Positions 9,077-18,066 of a stretch of DNA of 64,000 nt are shown here, one piece after another. The position numbers and the translations under genes were made by a program. The number at the start of each line of letters is the position of its first letter. Position 1 is the stretch's first letter. The DNA is from an uncultured Campylobacter sp. (GTDB lineage: Bacteria; Campylobacterota; Campylobacteria; Campylobacterales; Campylobacteraceae): the NCBI GenBank assembly GCA_934728065.1, contig CAKVDW010000007.1:15831-79830 (forward strand). Reading direction: 5' to 3'. Below the pieces are notes generated by a model. The model saw nothing but the letters and a program-made list of their open reading frames with translations. It had not been told where the DNA came from and ran no database searches.

Positions 9077-10332
9077 TAATTTTCTATCCTTACAAGTTTT
9101 AGCTCAACACCTGCACCTTTGGCGTTTTCTTTAAAGCTGTATTTTAAATTCTCGCTTAAATAAGTAATGCCTTTTGCTTTTTTAGCCTTTATAGCAAATT
9201 CATTGATGAGTAAGGGTGGGAGTTCTTTTTTTAAAAAGGCTTTAAAAGAGATGTCCATTCCGTGTCCTTGCGCATTTTTGATGAGTTTTCCATCAACATC
9301 TTTTTCGCTCATCATATAAAGTTTGCTGTCAAAGCCTAAATTATGCAAATAATGATGAAACCGCTCTTTCTCGCTCGCTGGGGCTATATCTAAATCACTT
9401 TGAGCGTGATAAGAAATGATTTTAGGCTTATTATACGAAGCCATTATCTTAAGATGCTCCTCATCAAGCAAGCTTCTAATTTTTGCGTGGGCTTTGGAAA
9501 AGTGATTTTGTGAGCTTTTATTACTTGTCCAATGTGTCTTACTCGAACAAGCGATGATAATATGCTCTATCCTCGTATCAAAAAGCTCTGCAAGCTTTTG
9601 ATAGTCAATCTCCTTTCCAAAACCTATATAACGAAGTGAGGGATTAACATAGCCTGAATTTTCAAGCACAGCATCCACAAGCCAAGGCACAATTTTAGTT
9701 ACCAAAAGTGCTAAATACGCCCCGTGAGATGAGCCAGAAAGTATGGTTTTATAATCATTGCTAAGCTTAAAGGGCAGATTGTTTTTGATATAATACAAAA
9801 CATTGATAATATCAAGGGCTTGCATAATACCAAAATTTTGGTATTCATTCTTTGTTGGCTCTAGTGTAGCTGTAAAATAAAGCAAAGCCTCTTTTTTTAA
9901 AACTCCAAGATTTTTAAGTTTAGAAAGCTCCCCACTTATATAAGAAAACAAAAAGAGCATTTCATTTTCATTCATATCTCTATTTGGGAAAAAATCCTGC
10001 GGTATATTTATATTAAGAGTTTGACAAACTTGAGATATGATAAGCCTATCAATAGTATCAAGATAAAACTTAGCGCCCATTTGAGGTCTATTGCCTATAC
10101 AGTGGTAATTTACCCTTACCATAGCCACATCAAATTCTTTTACCACAAATTCAGCCAAATACTCCAAATAATCCTCATTCATCTCCATACCGCAGCCCGG
10201 AAAAAAGAAAAACAAAGCTTTCATTTCTTTTTCATCATCAAAGCTTACTTTAAATTCAAGCCGAGAATCCCTTTGGATATTAAGCTCTATGTCATCGGTG
10301 GATGCGATTTCATAGCATTTAGTGCAATACAC
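9076..10332 (-). CDS. DUF2920 alpha/beta-hydrolase-like protein (copy 2), poly-G at start
   Basis: Second DUF2920 paralogue, 418 aa from GTG 10332, with elbow GSSHGA and a late HGMDIS. I prefer this GTG because it aligns codon for codon with the ATG of copies 1 and 3 (five codons before YEI) and follows a G-rich site at ribosome-binding distance. Upstream alternatives in frame are ATG 10353, which runs straight into the poly-G tract, and TTG 10377; neither has a good ribosome binding site. The G12 tract at 10340-10351 therefore lies in the leader, or, if ATG 10353 is used, inside the gene, in frame at this length. Either way expression is probably phase-variable. Confidence 0.82.
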   Translation of the reverse strand: MYCTKCYEIASTDDIELNIQRDSRLEFKVSFDDEKEMKALFFFFPGCGMEMNEDYLEYLAEFVVKEFDVAMVRVNYHCIGNRPQMGAKFYLDTIDRLIISQVCQTLNINIPQDFFPNRDMNENEMLFLFSYISGELSKLKNLGVLKKEALLYFTATLEPTKNEYQNFGIMQALDIINVLYYIKNNLPFKLSNDYKTILSGSSHGAYLALLVTKIVPWLVDAVLENSGYVNPSLRYIGFGKEIDYQKLAELFDTRIEHIIIACSSKTHWTSNKSSQNHFSKAHAKIRSLLDEEHLKIMASYNKPKIISYHAQSDLDIAPASEKERFHHYLHNLGFDSKLYMMSEKDVDGKLIKNAQGHGMDISFKAFLKKELPPLLINEFAIKAKKAKGITYLSENLKYSFKENAKGAGVELKLVRIEN

Positions 10333-10339
10333 TGCTAAT

Positions 10340-10351
10340 CCCCCCCCCCCC
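10340..10351 (-). repeat. Poly-G12 contingency tract
   Basis: Twelve consecutive C on the plus strand (G on the coding strand), including the G of a potential ATG. Tracts of this length are hypervariable by slipped-strand mispairing in Campylobacter. Confidence 0.9.
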
Positions 10352-10363
10352 ATTTTTGTATTT

Positions 10364-10393
10364 ATTCTAATGGACAAGGGGTAATATCGTCAA
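10364..10393 (-). promoter_or_regulatory. Candidate promoter of DUF2920 copies 2 and 1
   Basis: On the reverse strand TTGACG (10393-10388) and TAGAAT (10369-10364) are 18 nt apart. Transcription would begin near 10357, leaving the poly-G tract in the first bases of the transcript and the GTG at 10332 as start. A plausible but unproven site. Confidence 0.4.
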
Positions 10394-10427
10394 AAAAATT
10401 TTTTCCTTGATAGATTTTAATGATTTT

Positions 10428-12287
10428 TTAAGTTTTTTTCCCTCGCATTTTAATGTAAATTTGCAGTATGTCAAGGGCAGCTGGGGTTATGCCGCTTATC
10501 CTGCTTGCTGCATAGAGCGTTGGCGGGCGGATTTGAGTGAGTTTTTCGACCACTTCATTACTCAGCCCGCTCACGCTTTTAAAGTCAAAATTTTCAGGGA
10601 TTTCAAGCTCGCTTAATGCTCTCATCTTTTGAATTTGCTCCTTTTGCTGGGCTATGTAGTGATGATACTTCGCCTCGTTCATAATCTCGCTCAAACAATA
10701 CTCGCTCAAAGGCGCAAATCTCTCATCAAGCTCGCGTAACTTTTGCGCTGTAAAGCTAGGGCGGGCAACTATCTTTTGCAAGGACACAACAGAGCTTATT
10801 TTTTCTTCATTAAGCTGCTCTAAAAAGGCGTTGTTAGCCGAATTTGGCGTCCATTGAGTGTTCAGCAAAAACTCCAAGCCCTCACTCACTGCACTTTTAG
10901 CCTCATTTATAAAGGCAAATTCAGCATTATCAAGCAAACCAAACTCATAGCCATATTTGCCAAGCCGTAAAATCGCATTTTCCTCACGCAAAAGCAAGCG
11001 GTATTCAGCCCGCGAAGTAAAAATTCTATAAGGTTCTTTCGTGCCTTTAATCACCAAATCATCAATCATCACGCCTATATAAGCCTCATCGCGCCCCAAA
11101 ACAAAGGGCTTCTTGCCCTCAATGGCAAGGGCAGCATTCACACCAGCCATAAAGCCCTGCGCTGCTGCTTCTTCATAGCCTGTCGTGCCGTTGATTTGCC
11201 CCGCACAATAAAGATTTTTCACTCTTTTTGTCTCCAAAGTGTGCTTTAACTGCGTTGGCTCGACATAATCATACTCAATAGCATAACCAAAGCGCGTTAT
11301 AATAGCATTTTCAAAGCCTTGTATGCTGTGAAGTGCCGATAATTGCACCTCATAAGGCAAAGAAGTCGAAAAGCCGTTGATATAATACTCCATAGCATCT
11401 TTTGTCTGCGGCTCGATGAAAAGATGATGGCTTTCTTTGTCTGCAAAGCGGTTGATTTTGTCCTCAATGGACGGGCAATACCTCGGTCCCACACCCTCAA
11501 TCTGCCCTGTAAAAAGGGGTGCGCGGTAAAAATTTGCACGGATTAGCTCGTGTGTGGTTAAATTTGTGCGAGCGATAAAGCAAGGAAGCTGATTTGGGGC
11601 GAAATTTTTAGTGCGAAAGCTAAATGGTTTAGGGTTTTCATCGCCGTTTTGAAGTTCAAGCACGCTAAAATCAATACTCTTTGCATCAACTCTTGGGCAA
11701 GTGCCTGTTTTAAGCCGTCCCACTCGCAAGGGCAAACTTTGAAGCGAGCTTGAAAGCTCATAAGATGGCATTTCGCCTACGCGCCCAGCCTTGATTTGCC
11801 GCTTGCCGATATGTATCAGCCCGCTTAAAAAAGTGCCTGTGGTGAGAATGATTTTTTGGGCAAGGTATTCGTTGTGTAAATTTGTGCGAACGCCCTTTAT
11901 CTCGTCATTTTCAGCGATAAATTCAACAGCTTGTTCTTGTGAAATTTGCAAATTTTTTAAGGCAAAAAGCGCGTTTCTAGCGTTGATTTTATAGGCGTCC
12001 ATATCGATTTGAGCGCGTGAGCCACGCACGGCAACGCCCTTGCTTTCATTAAGCACGCGAAACTGAATGCCCGATTTATCCGTGATAAGCCCCATAAATC
12101 CACCCATAGCATCAAGCTCTTTTACCAAATGCCCTTTGGCTAAGCCGCCTATGGCAGGGTTACACGAAGCAGCCCCGATTTGCTCGATGAGCGTGGTTAA
12201 AAGTAGGGTTTTTTTGCCCATTCTAGCAGCCACAGCGCAAGCTTCGATGCCTGCGTGTCCGCCACCGATTACGATAATGTCAAACAT
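10428..12287 (-). CDS. mnmG: tRNA uridine-34 5-carboxymethylaminomethyl modification enzyme
   Basis: 619 aa MnmG (GidA), the FAD protein that with MnmE forms cmnm5U at the wobble position of tRNAs. The N-terminal dinucleotide site is [13 protein letters not shown], and the family blocks [20 protein letters not shown] and [19 protein letters not shown] are clear. Length is normal. It is flanked by DUF2920 genes on both sides, which is unlike its usual neighbourhood, so the DUF2920 copies look like insertions around a core gene. Confidence 0.97.
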   Translation of the reverse strand: MFDIIVIGGGHAGIEACAVAARMGKKTLLLTTLIEQIGAASCNPAIGGLAKGHLVKELDAMGGFMGLITDKSGIQFRVLNESKGVAVRGSRAQIDMDAYKINARNALFALKNLQISQEQAVEFIAENDEIKGVRTNLHNEYLAQKIILTTGTFLSGLIHIGKRQIKAGRVGEMPSYELSSSLQSLPLRVGRLKTGTCPRVDAKSIDFSVLELQNGDENPKPFSFRTKNFAPNQLPCFIARTNLTTHELIRANFYRAPLFTGQIEGVGPRYCPSIEDKINRFADKESHHLFIEPQTKDAMEYYINGFSTSLPYEVQLSALHSIQGFENAIITRFGYAIEYDYVEPTQLKHTLETKRVKNLYCAGQINGTTGYEEAAAQGFMAGVNAALAIEGKKPFVLGRDEAYIGVMIDDLVIKGTKEPYRIFTSRAEYRLLLREENAILRLGKYGYEFGLLDNAEFAFINEAKSAVSEGLEFLLNTQWTPNSANNAFLEQLNEEKISSVVSLQKIVARPSFTAQKLRELDERFAPLSEYCLSEIMNEAKYHHYIAQQKEQIQKMRALSELEIPENFDFKSVSGLSNEVVEKLTQIRPPTLYAASRISGITPAALDILQIYIKMRGKKT

Positions 12288-12747
12288 TTTTTATCTCACC
12301 TTTTTATTTAGGGCGTAGCTTTAAGCGAACTTTGCGGGAGTTTGCAAAAAGCTCACGGCAACAGACGCACTTGTCTAGTCTTGTTCGCTTTTTTCTGCAC
12401 AACCCACAAATTTCATCTTAAATCTATCACCCTAATTTACTCTTTCATATCTAAATCAAACTCGCACTTTTCACTTTATCCATTTAAATTCTTGCAAATT
12501 CGCTTTTTTAAAAAACAGCGTAGCATTTAAACGCACCATTTTGCCTTAAATTTTTGCTTTTTATTTTAAATTTACTCAAATAAAACTCAAATTATATATT
12601 AAATTTTCGCAAATCTTTCTTTTTTTCACGCAATTTTTGGGTAAAATTCGCAAAGGAAAATGTTTTTGCCATTGCAAACAAAATTTTTTGCGTGGCAAAT
12701 TCAAAACGCCAAGTTAAACTGATAAATTTTTAAAAACAAGGACAAAA
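12288..12747. other. 460 bp non-coding gap between mnmG and DUF2920 copy 3
   Basis: Divergent intergenic region with no ORF that resembles a gene. It must contain the promoters of mnmG (leftward) and DUF2920 copy 3 (rightward); a possible rightward -10 is TAAAAT at 12642-12647. The sequence is AT-rich with many short AAATT-type words. I see no RNA gene or clear repeat. Confidence 0.6.
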
Positions 12748-13983
12748 ATGCTTCAAAGCAAAGTGTATGAAATAACCAGCACCGATGACATAGAACTTGG
12801 CATAAAAAGAGACTCAAAACTTGAATTTAAGGTGAGTTTTGATGATGAAAAAGCTATGAAAGCACTCTTTGTTTTTATCGAAGGTTGTGGAACAGATATA
12901 TATGCTAGTTACAATGAGCATATTGCTGAATTTGTTGTTAAAGAATTTGCTTGTGCGGTATTGAGAGTAAATTACCACTGCATACAAAACCGTCCGCAAC
13001 TTGGAGCAAAAACATATTTTGATAATATTGATTTAACTATATTAAATTCAACTTGTGAGAGTTTAGGGATTAGTTTGCCTATTAAACTTACTCCGCAACT
13101 CAATCAAAACATAGAAGAACAAGAGTTTGTGGGGTTGGCAAGATATATTGACGACAAGCTTGAAAGCCTGCAAAATGAATGGAAATTTGATGTCTCAAAA
13201 AAGCTTACTTTTACTTATAGTTTGCAACCTACTAAAAACGAATATCAAAATTTTGGTCTTATGCAGGCTTTGGATATTTTAAATGCCCTTTGTTTTGTGA
13301 GAAAAAATTATGCTGAATTTAAGCTTGCTAAAACACCTAAAACCTTGCTTTTTGGTTATTCACACGGAGCATATCTTGCGCTTTTGTGTGCTAAATTTGC
13401 CCCTTGGCTTATAGACGGGATTGTAGAAAGTTCAGCCTATGTAACGGTTCCGCTTTCATACATAGGCTTTGGCAAGGAAATTGATTATGAAAAGTATGGA
13501 GATTTGTTTAATGAGCTTGCCAAAACTATCTTTGTGGGTTATTCAAAAAGCCTTTGGACAAGCAACAAAAACTCACCACACTTTTTCTCCCCAGCTCACA
13601 ATAGAATTCGCAATATTCTTGATGAAAAGCATTTGCAAATCTATGCCTCTTACCACAAGGCTAAAATTATCTCTTATCACTGCATAAACGACACGCAATG
13701 CGCTCCTGTGAGCCAAAAAGAAGCCTTTCACAACGCTTTAAAAAAGCTTGGTTTTGATAGCACCTTACATATAGCTACTCAAAAAGATATAGACGGTAAA
13801 TTCATCAAAAATGTCAATGGACACGGAATGGATATGTCGATTAAAATGCTCATTCAAAAAGAGTTGCCGCCCTTGCTTGTGCAAGAATTTAAGCACGAAA
13901 AAGATGAAAAACGAGAGATAAGCTACCCAAGCGAGAATTTAGAGTATAAATTCAAAGAGAAAGACAGGGGGGGATTGACTTAA
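12748..13983 (+). CDS. DUF2920 alpha/beta-hydrolase-like protein (copy 3), C-terminal frame cut at G7
   Basis: Third DUF2920 paralogue, 411 aa as read, with elbow GYSHGA and late HGMDMS. ATG 12748 follows AAGGACAAAA. The homologous C-terminus of copy 1 is GGIELNINKK, but here a run of seven G at 13967-13973 shifts the frame and the protein stops after RGGLT. With eight G the frame would continue as GGIDLMIKR and stop at 14009, restoring the family ending. So the tail is probably phase-variable, and this copy encodes the shorter form. Whether the last ten residues matter for activity is unknown. Confidence 0.83.
   Translation: MLQSKVYEITSTDDIELGIKRDSKLEFKVSFDDEKAMKALFVFIEGCGTDIYASYNEHIAEFVVKEFACAVLRVNYHCIQNRPQLGAKTYFDNIDLTILNSTCESLGISLPIKLTPQLNQNIEEQEFVGLARYIDDKLESLQNEWKFDVSKKLTFTYSLQPTKNEYQNFGLMQALDILNALCFVRKNYAEFKLAKTPKTLLFGYSHGAYLALLCAKFAPWLIDGIVESSAYVTVPLSYIGFGKEIDYEKYGDLFNELAKTIFVGYSKSLWTSNKNSPHFFSPAHNRIRNILDEKHLQIYASYHKAKIISYHCINDTQCAPVSQKEAFHNALKKLGFDSTLHIATQKDIDGKFIKNVNGHGMDMSIKMLIQKELPPLLVQEFKHEKDEKREISYPSENLEYKFKEKDRGGLT
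13967..13973 (+). repeat. Poly-G7 tract at the 3' end of DUF2920 copy 3
   Basis: Seven G. Length 8 gives a longer, family-like C-terminus; length 7 or 6 gives truncated tails. It sits at the same codon position as the G6 run of copy 1. Confidence 0.75.
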
Positions 13984-14026
13984 TGATAAAAAGGCTTGAT
14001 GATGAGTAAAATTAAAAAGGATAAAA

Positions 14027-14725
14027 ATGTTTAATGGGCTTGTGCGTGAAATAGCGCGTGTAAAATCCTACCAAAACAACACTTTAAGCCTTATCGCAAG
14101 GCACAAACCAAGTTTAGGCGACAGCATAGCGGTAAATGGCGCTTGTCTTACTGTAACGCAAGTCTTTACAAACGGCTTTGCGGTAGAGCTTTCAAGGGAA
14201 ACGCGCACACACATAGCCACTGAAAACCTGCGTGATAAGGTGCATATCGAGCCAGCTTTGCGCTATGGAGAGCGAATCGATGGGCATTTGCTGCAAGGAC
14301 ACATTGACGGAGTGGGCGAAATTTCACGCATAGAGCGCAACGAAAATGGAGTGGATTTTTTTGTGAAAATCCCGCCAAATTTAACTCAATTTATGGCGCA
14401 AAAAGGCTCTGTGGCGATTGATGGGATAAGTTTAACCATAAATGAAGTCTATCAAAACAGCATTCGCCTTACTTTAATCCCGCTCACGCTCAAAGAAAGC
14501 TTGTTTGGTAGCTATCAAATAGGGCGCAGAGTAAATGTAGAAAGCGATTTGCTCGCTCGCTACACCGCACGCATAATCAAAATGCAAGGCTTTAATAGCC
14601 AAAATTCTCAATCAAGCCCAACACAAGCGCATTTTGTGGCGCAAGATGATGAGTTTGAAAGGGCAAATTTAGAGCAAAAAGGGCTTTCGTGGCAGGACAT
14701 AGAGAAAATTTCTTATCTTTATTAG
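14027..14725 (+). CDS. ribE: Riboflavin synthase, alpha subunit
   Basis: 232 aa. Two lumazine-binding barrel repeats are visible: the first begins MFNGLVREIARV and has SIAVNGACLTVT, the second has GSVAIDGISLTINEV; GHLLQGHIDGVG is also characteristic. It dismutates two 6,7-dimethyl-8-ribityllumazine molecules into riboflavin. The first residues read FNGL rather than the more usual FTGI. The 3' end overlaps pgeF by 37 nt in another frame, and the C-terminal 35 residues (after the barrel) look like a non-conserved tail. Confidence 0.93.
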   Translation: MFNGLVREIARVKSYQNNTLSLIARHKPSLGDSIAVNGACLTVTQVFTNGFAVELSRETRTHIATENLRDKVHIEPALRYGERIDGHLLQGHIDGVGEISRIERNENGVDFFVKIPPNLTQFMAQKGSVAIDGISLTINEVYQNSIRLTLIPLTLKESLFGSYQIGRRVNVESDLLARYTARIIKMQGFNSQNSQSSPTQAHFVAQDDEFERANLEQKGLSWQDIEKISYLY

Positions 14726-15372
14726 ACAATGAATTTTGCACGGCTTTTTGCGCTTTTGGGCGCGATTTTATGGGCTTTCGCGGGCTTATAGTTGAAGAGC
14801 AAATTTTTAACTTGCCCTTCATCAAAAAAGCCGTTTTTATGGAGCAAATTCACTCAAATTTGGTTGAATTTTACGAGCCAAAGCGCGAAAAATACGAGTG
14901 CGATGGGCTGATGAGCGATAAAGTGGGCGTTGGGCTTTGCGTTTTGAGTGCTGATTGCTTGCCCTTGCTTTTGTGGCACAAAAAGGGCTTTGTAGCGGCT
15001 TTGCATTCAGGGCGCAAGGGCTGTTTTGAAAATATCCTTGAAAAAGCGGTTTTAGCGATGAAAGAGCGTGAAAAAAGCCTTAAAAGTGAGGACTTTACGC
15101 TTATCATTGCACCAAGCATTTGCGGGGCAAATTACGAGCTGGGCGGGGAAATTTTAGCTTATGCAAAAGCAAATTTTAGCGAATTTGTAAGCGACAACCG
15201 CCTTGATTTAAAGGCTCTTGTGAAAAATCAAGCCTTAAAACTCGGCATAAGCGACATAAAAGACTGCGGAATTTGTAGCTTTGATGATGAACGCTTTTTT
15301 TCTTACAGGAAAAATGCGACAGCGCAAAGGTTTGCTAGTGTCATCGTGCTGAAAGATAAAGCAAAAGCCTAA
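14689..15372 (+). CDS. pgeF: Laccase-domain protein, PgeF/YfiH family
   Basis: 227 aa DUF152 (purine nucleoside phosphorylase / polyphenol oxidase YfiH) protein. Family residues include MEQIHSN, the SADCLPLLL motif, ALHSGRKGCFENI with a metal-binding His, and a C-terminal CSFDDERFFSYRK. In other bacteria PgeF edits peptidoglycan precursors by removing misincorporated L-Ser, and homologues show nucleoside-phosphorylase activity. The start is taken as GTG 14689, inside ribE; there is no better start before the conserved region, so the N-terminus is uncertain by several residues. Confidence 0.85.
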   Translation: MAGHRENFLSLLDNEFCTAFCAFGRDFMGFRGLIVEEQIFNLPFIKKAVFMEQIHSNLVEFYEPKREKYECDGLMSDKVGVGLCVLSADCLPLLLWHKKGFVAALHSGRKGCFENILEKAVLAMKEREKSLKSEDFTLIIAPSICGANYELGGEILAYAKANFSEFVSDNRLDLKALVKNQALKLGISDIKDCGICSFDDERFFSYRKNATAQRFASVIVLKDKAKA

Positions 15373-15389
15373 ATTTAAGGACAAACACA

Positions 15390-15584
15390 ATGCAAAAAGA
15401 TTTAAGAGTGCTTAAAATCCTGCAAAAAGCAAGGGAATTTAATGACAGCGATTTGCTGAACGAAGACCTGCTCAACAACCTTATAAACGCTGAATTTAAG
15501 GGCATTTCGCAAGGGCAAAAAGAGCAAATTGCTGAATTTTTAAACGAGCTTATCAAAAGCAAGAACAAGGCAACGCTTAGTTAG
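15390..15584 (+). CDS. Small hypothetical protein, 64 aa
   Basis: ORF with ATG 15390 following AAGGACAAACACA, 17 nt behind pgeF in the same direction. The protein is charged and helical ([20 protein letters not shown]…), ending in a Lys-rich tail, with no family I recognise. The ribosome binding site and operon position make it likely to be real. It ends 8 nt inside the convergent ppiB gene. Confidence 0.65.
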   Translation: MQKDLRVLKILQKAREFNDSDLLNEDLLNNLINAEFKGISQGQKEQIAEFLNELIKSKNKATLS

Positions 15585-16053
15585 ACTCTAAAATTTCAAT
15601 CTCAAGTATCTCATCGCCTTGTTTTATAGCATCAAGCACCTTTAAGCTCTCATCATTCTCAATCTGCCCAAAAACAGTATGAACCCCGTCTAAATGTGGT
15701 TGTGGGCTATGTGTGATGAAAAATTGACTTCCGCCCGTATCGCGTCCAGCGTGAGCCATAGAAAGCGTGCCGCGAAGGTGTTTGTGGGTTTGGTTGTCGC
15801 ACTCACAGGCTATCTCATAGCCTGGTCCTCCCATTCCATTGCCGTGAGGGCAACCGCCTTGAATGACGAAATTTGGTATAACTCTGTGAAAAATTAAATT
15901 TTCATAAAAACCACTCTTTGCAAGTTCGGCAAAATTACAAACCGTTATTGGTGCTTCATCGCCAAAAAGCTTAAGTTTCATATCGCCTTTTTGTGTTTTA
16001 ATAATGGCAAATTCATAATCCTTTGCCCTTGTAGTGTCAAATTCTTTTAGCAT
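15577..16053 (-). CDS. ppiB: Peptidyl-prolyl cis-trans isomerase, cyclophilin type
   Basis: 158 aa single-domain cyclophilin. [13 protein letters not shown] contains the catalytic Arg, and [20 protein letters not shown] is the core signature. No signal peptide, so cytoplasmic. The segment [19 protein letters not shown] is a slightly expanded loop also seen in other epsilonproteobacterial members. 10 nt downstream of the yebC-like gene, in the same direction. Confidence 0.95.
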   Translation of the reverse strand: MLKEFDTTRAKDYEFAIIKTQKGDMKLKLFGDEAPITVCNFAELAKSGFYENLIFHRVIPNFVIQGGCPHGNGMGGPGYEIACECDNQTHKHLRGTLSMAHAGRDTGGSQFFITHSPQPHLDGVHTVFGQIENDESLKVLDAIKQGDEILEIEILESN

Positions 16054-16063
16054 TATCTTTCCT

Positions 16064-16771
16064 TTAGTCTATATTCGTCCAAACGCTTTGCACATCATCA
16101 TCTTCTTCAAGTTTGTCAAGCAGTTTTTCTATGTCTAAAATCTGCTCCTCGCTAAATGCCTTTGGCTCGTTTGGCACATATTCAAGCCCAGCCTTTTTCA
16201 GCACCAAATTTTTCGCCACAACCCCATCGCTCAGCTCTTTAAAGGCTGTATAATCCCCACTTATCACTAACTCATCGTCATTTTGCTCTAAATTTTCAAG
16301 TCCAAAGTCGATTAAATCAAGCTCCAACTCCTCCAAATCCCCGCTAAATTTCTCCAAATGAAACACACTCTTACGCGAAAACATAAAGCCAAGCGCGCCA
16401 TTTTGCAGCACCTCACCGCCGTTTTTAGCAAAAATGGCTTTGACATTTGCCACCGTGCGCGTGGGGTTGTCCGTCATACACTCAACTATGACAAGCGCAC
16501 CGTGCGGAGCTTTGCCCTCATAATGAATGCTCTTTATTTCGGCACTATCCTTACCCAAAGCCCGCTTAATAGCCGCGTCTATGTTATCCTTTGGCATATT
16601 GTTCGCTTTGGCTGTGGCTATGGCGGTGCGTAGTTTTGGGTTCATCTCAGGGTCGCTGCCGCCCTCCTTTGCCGCCACTTGTATAGCCTTTGCAAGCTTT
16701 GGAAAAAGCTTACTCATCTTGTCCCAACGCGCCTCTTTGCTTGCTCGGCGGTATTCAAACGCTCGTCCCAT
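16064..16771 (-). CDS. YebC/PmpR family protein
   Basis: 235 aa DUF28 protein. The start [21 protein letters not shown] and [15 protein letters not shown] are diagnostic, followed by [17 protein letters not shown] and an acidic C-terminus ([14 protein letters not shown]). YebC proteins have been described as transcription regulators and more recently as factors that help ribosomes at proline stretches; which applies here cannot be read from the sequence. Full length. Upstream of ppiB. Confidence 0.93.
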   Translation of the reverse strand: MGRAFEYRRASKEARWDKMSKLFPKLAKAIQVAAKEGGSDPEMNPKLRTAIATAKANNMPKDNIDAAIKRALGKDSAEIKSIHYEGKAPHGALVIVECMTDNPTRTVANVKAIFAKNGGEVLQNGALGFMFSRKSVFHLEKFSGDLEELELDLIDFGLENLEQNDDELVISGDYTAFKELSDGVVAKNLVLKKAGLEYVPNEPKAFSEEQILDIEKLLDKLEEDDDVQSVWTNID

Positions 16772-16912
16772 ATCTTAACTCCTGTTTTAGCTTTTTGTAA
16801 ATTCTTAAATTTCACGCTCTTAAAAAGTGCTTTTGCTTCAAAACACGGCGTTTTGTCATCTTTATAAATTCTTTTGCAATTCACATTTATGCGTGAATTT
16901 TAGCATTTAAAT

Positions 16913-17989
16913 TCAAATCGTTTGTGTTTTTTTGTAAAAAAGAAACAAGCTTGCAAAAATAAGCGCAAAAATAGGCGCGATAATGCCGAGTTCAGGGCTA
17001 AAAAGTCCATTTTGCGTAAGTTTTGCCGCAAGATAAAGCAGCCCCCAAAAGCTAAGCGCGCAAAGAAAAAAGACAAAGCTCAAAAAGGCGAGATTGAAAA
17101 AACGCCCTATACTTGGGAAAAACACAAACAAAATGAGAGACAAAAAAGGCGCGAAAAAGGGCGTGAAAAGTAGCCCGTAAAGCTGAGTGCGAATGGGCGT
17201 GGTATTGACATTTTCCTTGCCAAAGGCAAAAAGGCTCAAAAGCGCATCGGCTATGGAGTAGCTGCTTTGATTTGCCACGCTTTCGATGATACGAGGCTTA
17301 AAGCCTTTGAGCGCGCTTTCATTTTCAAGCCTTTGCACGCCAAGCCCTTGCCCAAAAAGCTCTAAATTCTGCGGGATTTTGATACGCTCCCCACTTTCTA
17401 AAATCCACTCATTGTCCTTAAAAGAAGCACTTTGGACATTAAAAAGCTCTTTGAGGGCAAAGTTTTCAAGCTCAAAAATTTTCATCGACTCTACCTTTTC
17501 ATCGAGGCTTTCAAGCCTTTGAATGTAGATGAATTTATCATCGTATTTTAAGAAAATGTCCTTGCTTTGCCCCGACATACCAGCGTTTCGCAAAATGGAG
17601 GTTTGATAATCCTCCGCATAAGCAAAGGGCGTGAAATTCAGCCCCACAAACAACGCACAAAAAAAGAGCGACCAAAAAAAAGGATAAGCGATGACTTGCT
17701 TTTTGCTAAGCCCAAGGGCGTAAAAGCTCACTAGCTCGTTGCTTCGCACCATATTTGCAAGGCAAAGCACCAGCGCAAAGACAAGAGAAAGCGGCAAGAC
17801 ATAGCTCACCGCCATACAAGCAAGAAACAGCACATAAAGCAAGATGAGATTTGCCGAATTTGGCAAGTCTTTGAAGTTGATGAGTAAATCCACGCCCACA
17901 AAAAAGCCAACCAGCGCAAAAAAAATGATGAAAAAGCTCTTTAAATAAATGGCTGAGATGAAACGAAAAAAGACGGAATTCAGCTTCAT
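16913..17989 (-). CDS. lptG: LPS export permease, LptG/YjgQ type
   Basis: 358 aa LptF/LptG-family permease. Three hydrophobic segments lie in the N-terminal 100 residues and three in the C-terminal 100, flanking a periplasmic beta-jellyroll region, the standard topology of the inner-membrane LPS extractor. SNELVSFYALGLSKKQVI matches the conserved cytoplasmic coupling helix. Last gene of rplY-pth-ORF26-lptG. The start overlaps a 26-codon ORF by ATGA. Confidence 0.9.
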   Translation of the reverse strand: MKLNSVFFRFISAIYLKSFFIIFFALVGFFVGVDLLINFKDLPNSANLILLYVLFLACMAVSYVLPLSLVFALVLCLANMVRSNELVSFYALGLSKKQVIAYPFFWSLFFCALFVGLNFTPFAYAEDYQTSILRNAGMSGQSKDIFLKYDDKFIYIQRLESLDEKVESMKIFELENFALKELFNVQSASFKDNEWILESGERIKIPQNLELFGQGLGVQRLENESALKGFKPRIIESVANQSSYSIADALLSLFAFGKENVNTTPIRTQLYGLLFTPFFAPFLSLILFVFFPSIGRFFNLAFLSFVFFLCALSFWGLLYLAAKLTQNGLFSPELGIIAPIFALIFASLFLFYKKTQTI

Positions 17990-18066
17990 TGTGCGTTTGC
18001 CTTGTGTAAAGAGTTTAAAAGGGCTTGAATTTGGGTGTTTTGGTTGTCAAAAAGCGTTTTTGTCAT
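17986..18066 (-). CDS. 26-codon ORF tiled between pth and lptG
   Basis: ATG at 18066 overlaps the pth stop (ATGA), and the stop TGA overlaps the lptG ATG (ATGA). The 26-residue product starts [13 protein letters not shown] and is a short polar-amphipathic helix candidate. The exact tiling fills what otherwise looks like a 73 nt gap in a tight operon. It could be a true microprotein or a translational relay that feeds ribosomes to lptG. There is no homology that I can name. Confidence 0.5.
   Translation of the reverse strand: MTKTLFDNQNTQIQALLNSLHKANAQ

Noticed and set aside
12301-12560. Small ORF on the plus strand in the mnmG upstream gap
   Set aside because: Composition is irregular, it has no ribosome binding site and no recognisable family; I treat the gap as non-coding.
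15577-15584. Convergent gene overlaps (15577, 36953, 39260, 63836) as antisense regulators
   Set aside because: Overlaps of 4-23 bp at 3' ends are common in compact genomes and show no special structure.
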